NCBI GenBank assembly: GCA_002345825.1 | Contig: DDWD01000198.1 | Coordinates: 751-14,065, forward strand | From: Bacteroidales bacterium UBA2295 | GTDB lineage: Bacteria; Bacteroidota; Bacteroidia; Bacteroidales; Tenuifilaceae | DNA length: 13,315 bases | Reading direction: 5' to 3' | Part shown: one piece after another, positions 13,080 through 13,315 of the stretch | Position numbering within the stretch: position 1 is the stretch's first letter | Layout: each line of letters begins with the position of its first letter | The notes under the pieces: model-generated | Database searches by the model: none | The model's input: only the letters and a program-made list of their open reading frames with translations | What the model was told of the DNA's origin: nothing | Made by a program: the position numbers and the translations under genes

Positions 13080-13315
13080 CTATTTCTCAACCGATTTTAA
13101 AACAGATAGCAAGTGGCTTCTATGTTCCGCTGCACTTATTGCACCGGTAACGTGACCACGCTCAATTGTTTTTAAGGGATATCCATTGTAACTCTCTTTC
13201 TGAACATCGTACTCAATAAACTGATCGTACTTAGATAATAGCGGGTATAGATTTTGGGTGTCTCTCCTCTTAAAAACATCATCAAAGTTAAGCACACGCC
13301 TTATATCTTCAGGAT
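13080..13315 (-). CDS. Partial gene of unknown function, truncated by the window edge
   Basis: Only the C-terminal part of this protein is present. The frame stays open to the last base, reading P-E-D-I-R-R before V-L-N-F-D-D-V-F. The GTG at 13295 is therefore an internal valine codon as likely as a start, and the gene should be treated as 5'-incomplete. About 78 residues are visible. They are mixed and charged, with L-Y-P-L-L-S-K-Y-D-Q-F-I-E-Y-D, G-H-V-T-G-A-I-S-A-A-E-H-R-S-H and a final L-L-S-V-L-K-S-V-E-K helix. I recognise no family and see no membrane segment. The stop is 9 bp before the MBL hydrolase, so the two are almost certainly cotranscribed. Confidence 0.7.
   Translation of the reverse strand, partial: PEDIRRVLNFDDVFKRRDTQNLYPLLSKYDQFIEYDVQKESYNGYPLKTIERGHVTGAISAAEHRSHLLSVLKSVEK

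Overview
The window looks like chromosomal DNA from a member of the Bacteroidota, probably a Bacteroidales or Marinilabiliales-type organism. This rests on four observations. A TonB-dependent receptor carries an N-terminal carboxypeptidase-like regulatory domain. Start codons have A/T-rich leaders with no Shine-Dalgarno sequence. Several secreted single-domain families (FG-GAP-like, NADase-type glycan-binding) are ones I associate with this phylum. Base composition is A+T-rich by eye. I saw no tRNA, rRNA, CRISPR, IS element or integrase. Every gene I accept lies on the minus strand, so the region is read from right to left.

Right part (13315 to 11353, read leftward). A partial gene of unknown function runs off the window edge. 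It is followed 9 bp later by an MBL-fold hydrolase and then by a Cys-rich DUF3795 protein. After a hairpin comes a YbjQ/UPF0145 protein. One base after its stop begins a previously uncalled 43-residue single-pass membrane protein. A region of alternative hairpins separates this from a secreted NTF2-like protein and a COG1237-type MBL hydrolase. The hydrolase appears to have lost its C-terminal tail. Beyond it lies a roughly 300-bp stretch with no convincing intact gene.

Middle part (9488 to 6184). Four consecutive genes encode exported proteins. They are a Cys-rich orphan; a protein joining a predicted glycan-binding domain to a C-terminal Hint (hedgehog/intein-like) self-processing domain; and two tandem paralogues with an FG-GAP-like motif. 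A perfect 10-bp inverted repeat and a Bacteroidota-type -7 box lie between the orphan and the Hint protein, so transcription may restart there. This is the most unusual part of the window.

Left part (6119 to 15). A multi-pass membrane protein made of two tandem copies of one module is followed by a lipoprotein alpha/beta hydrolase, a CPBP-family intramembrane protease with intact motifs, a TonB-dependent receptor, an NTF2-like protein and an isochorismatase-like hydrolase. Gaps are 12 to 54 bp, so these could form one long transcript, but no shared pathway is evident. The membrane and envelope theme is clear; the substrates are not.

Four starts have been moved inward from the longest possible frame or flagged (genes ending at 4120, 6184, 8778 and 519). 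In three of them a signal peptide or lipobox begins exactly at the internal ATG.
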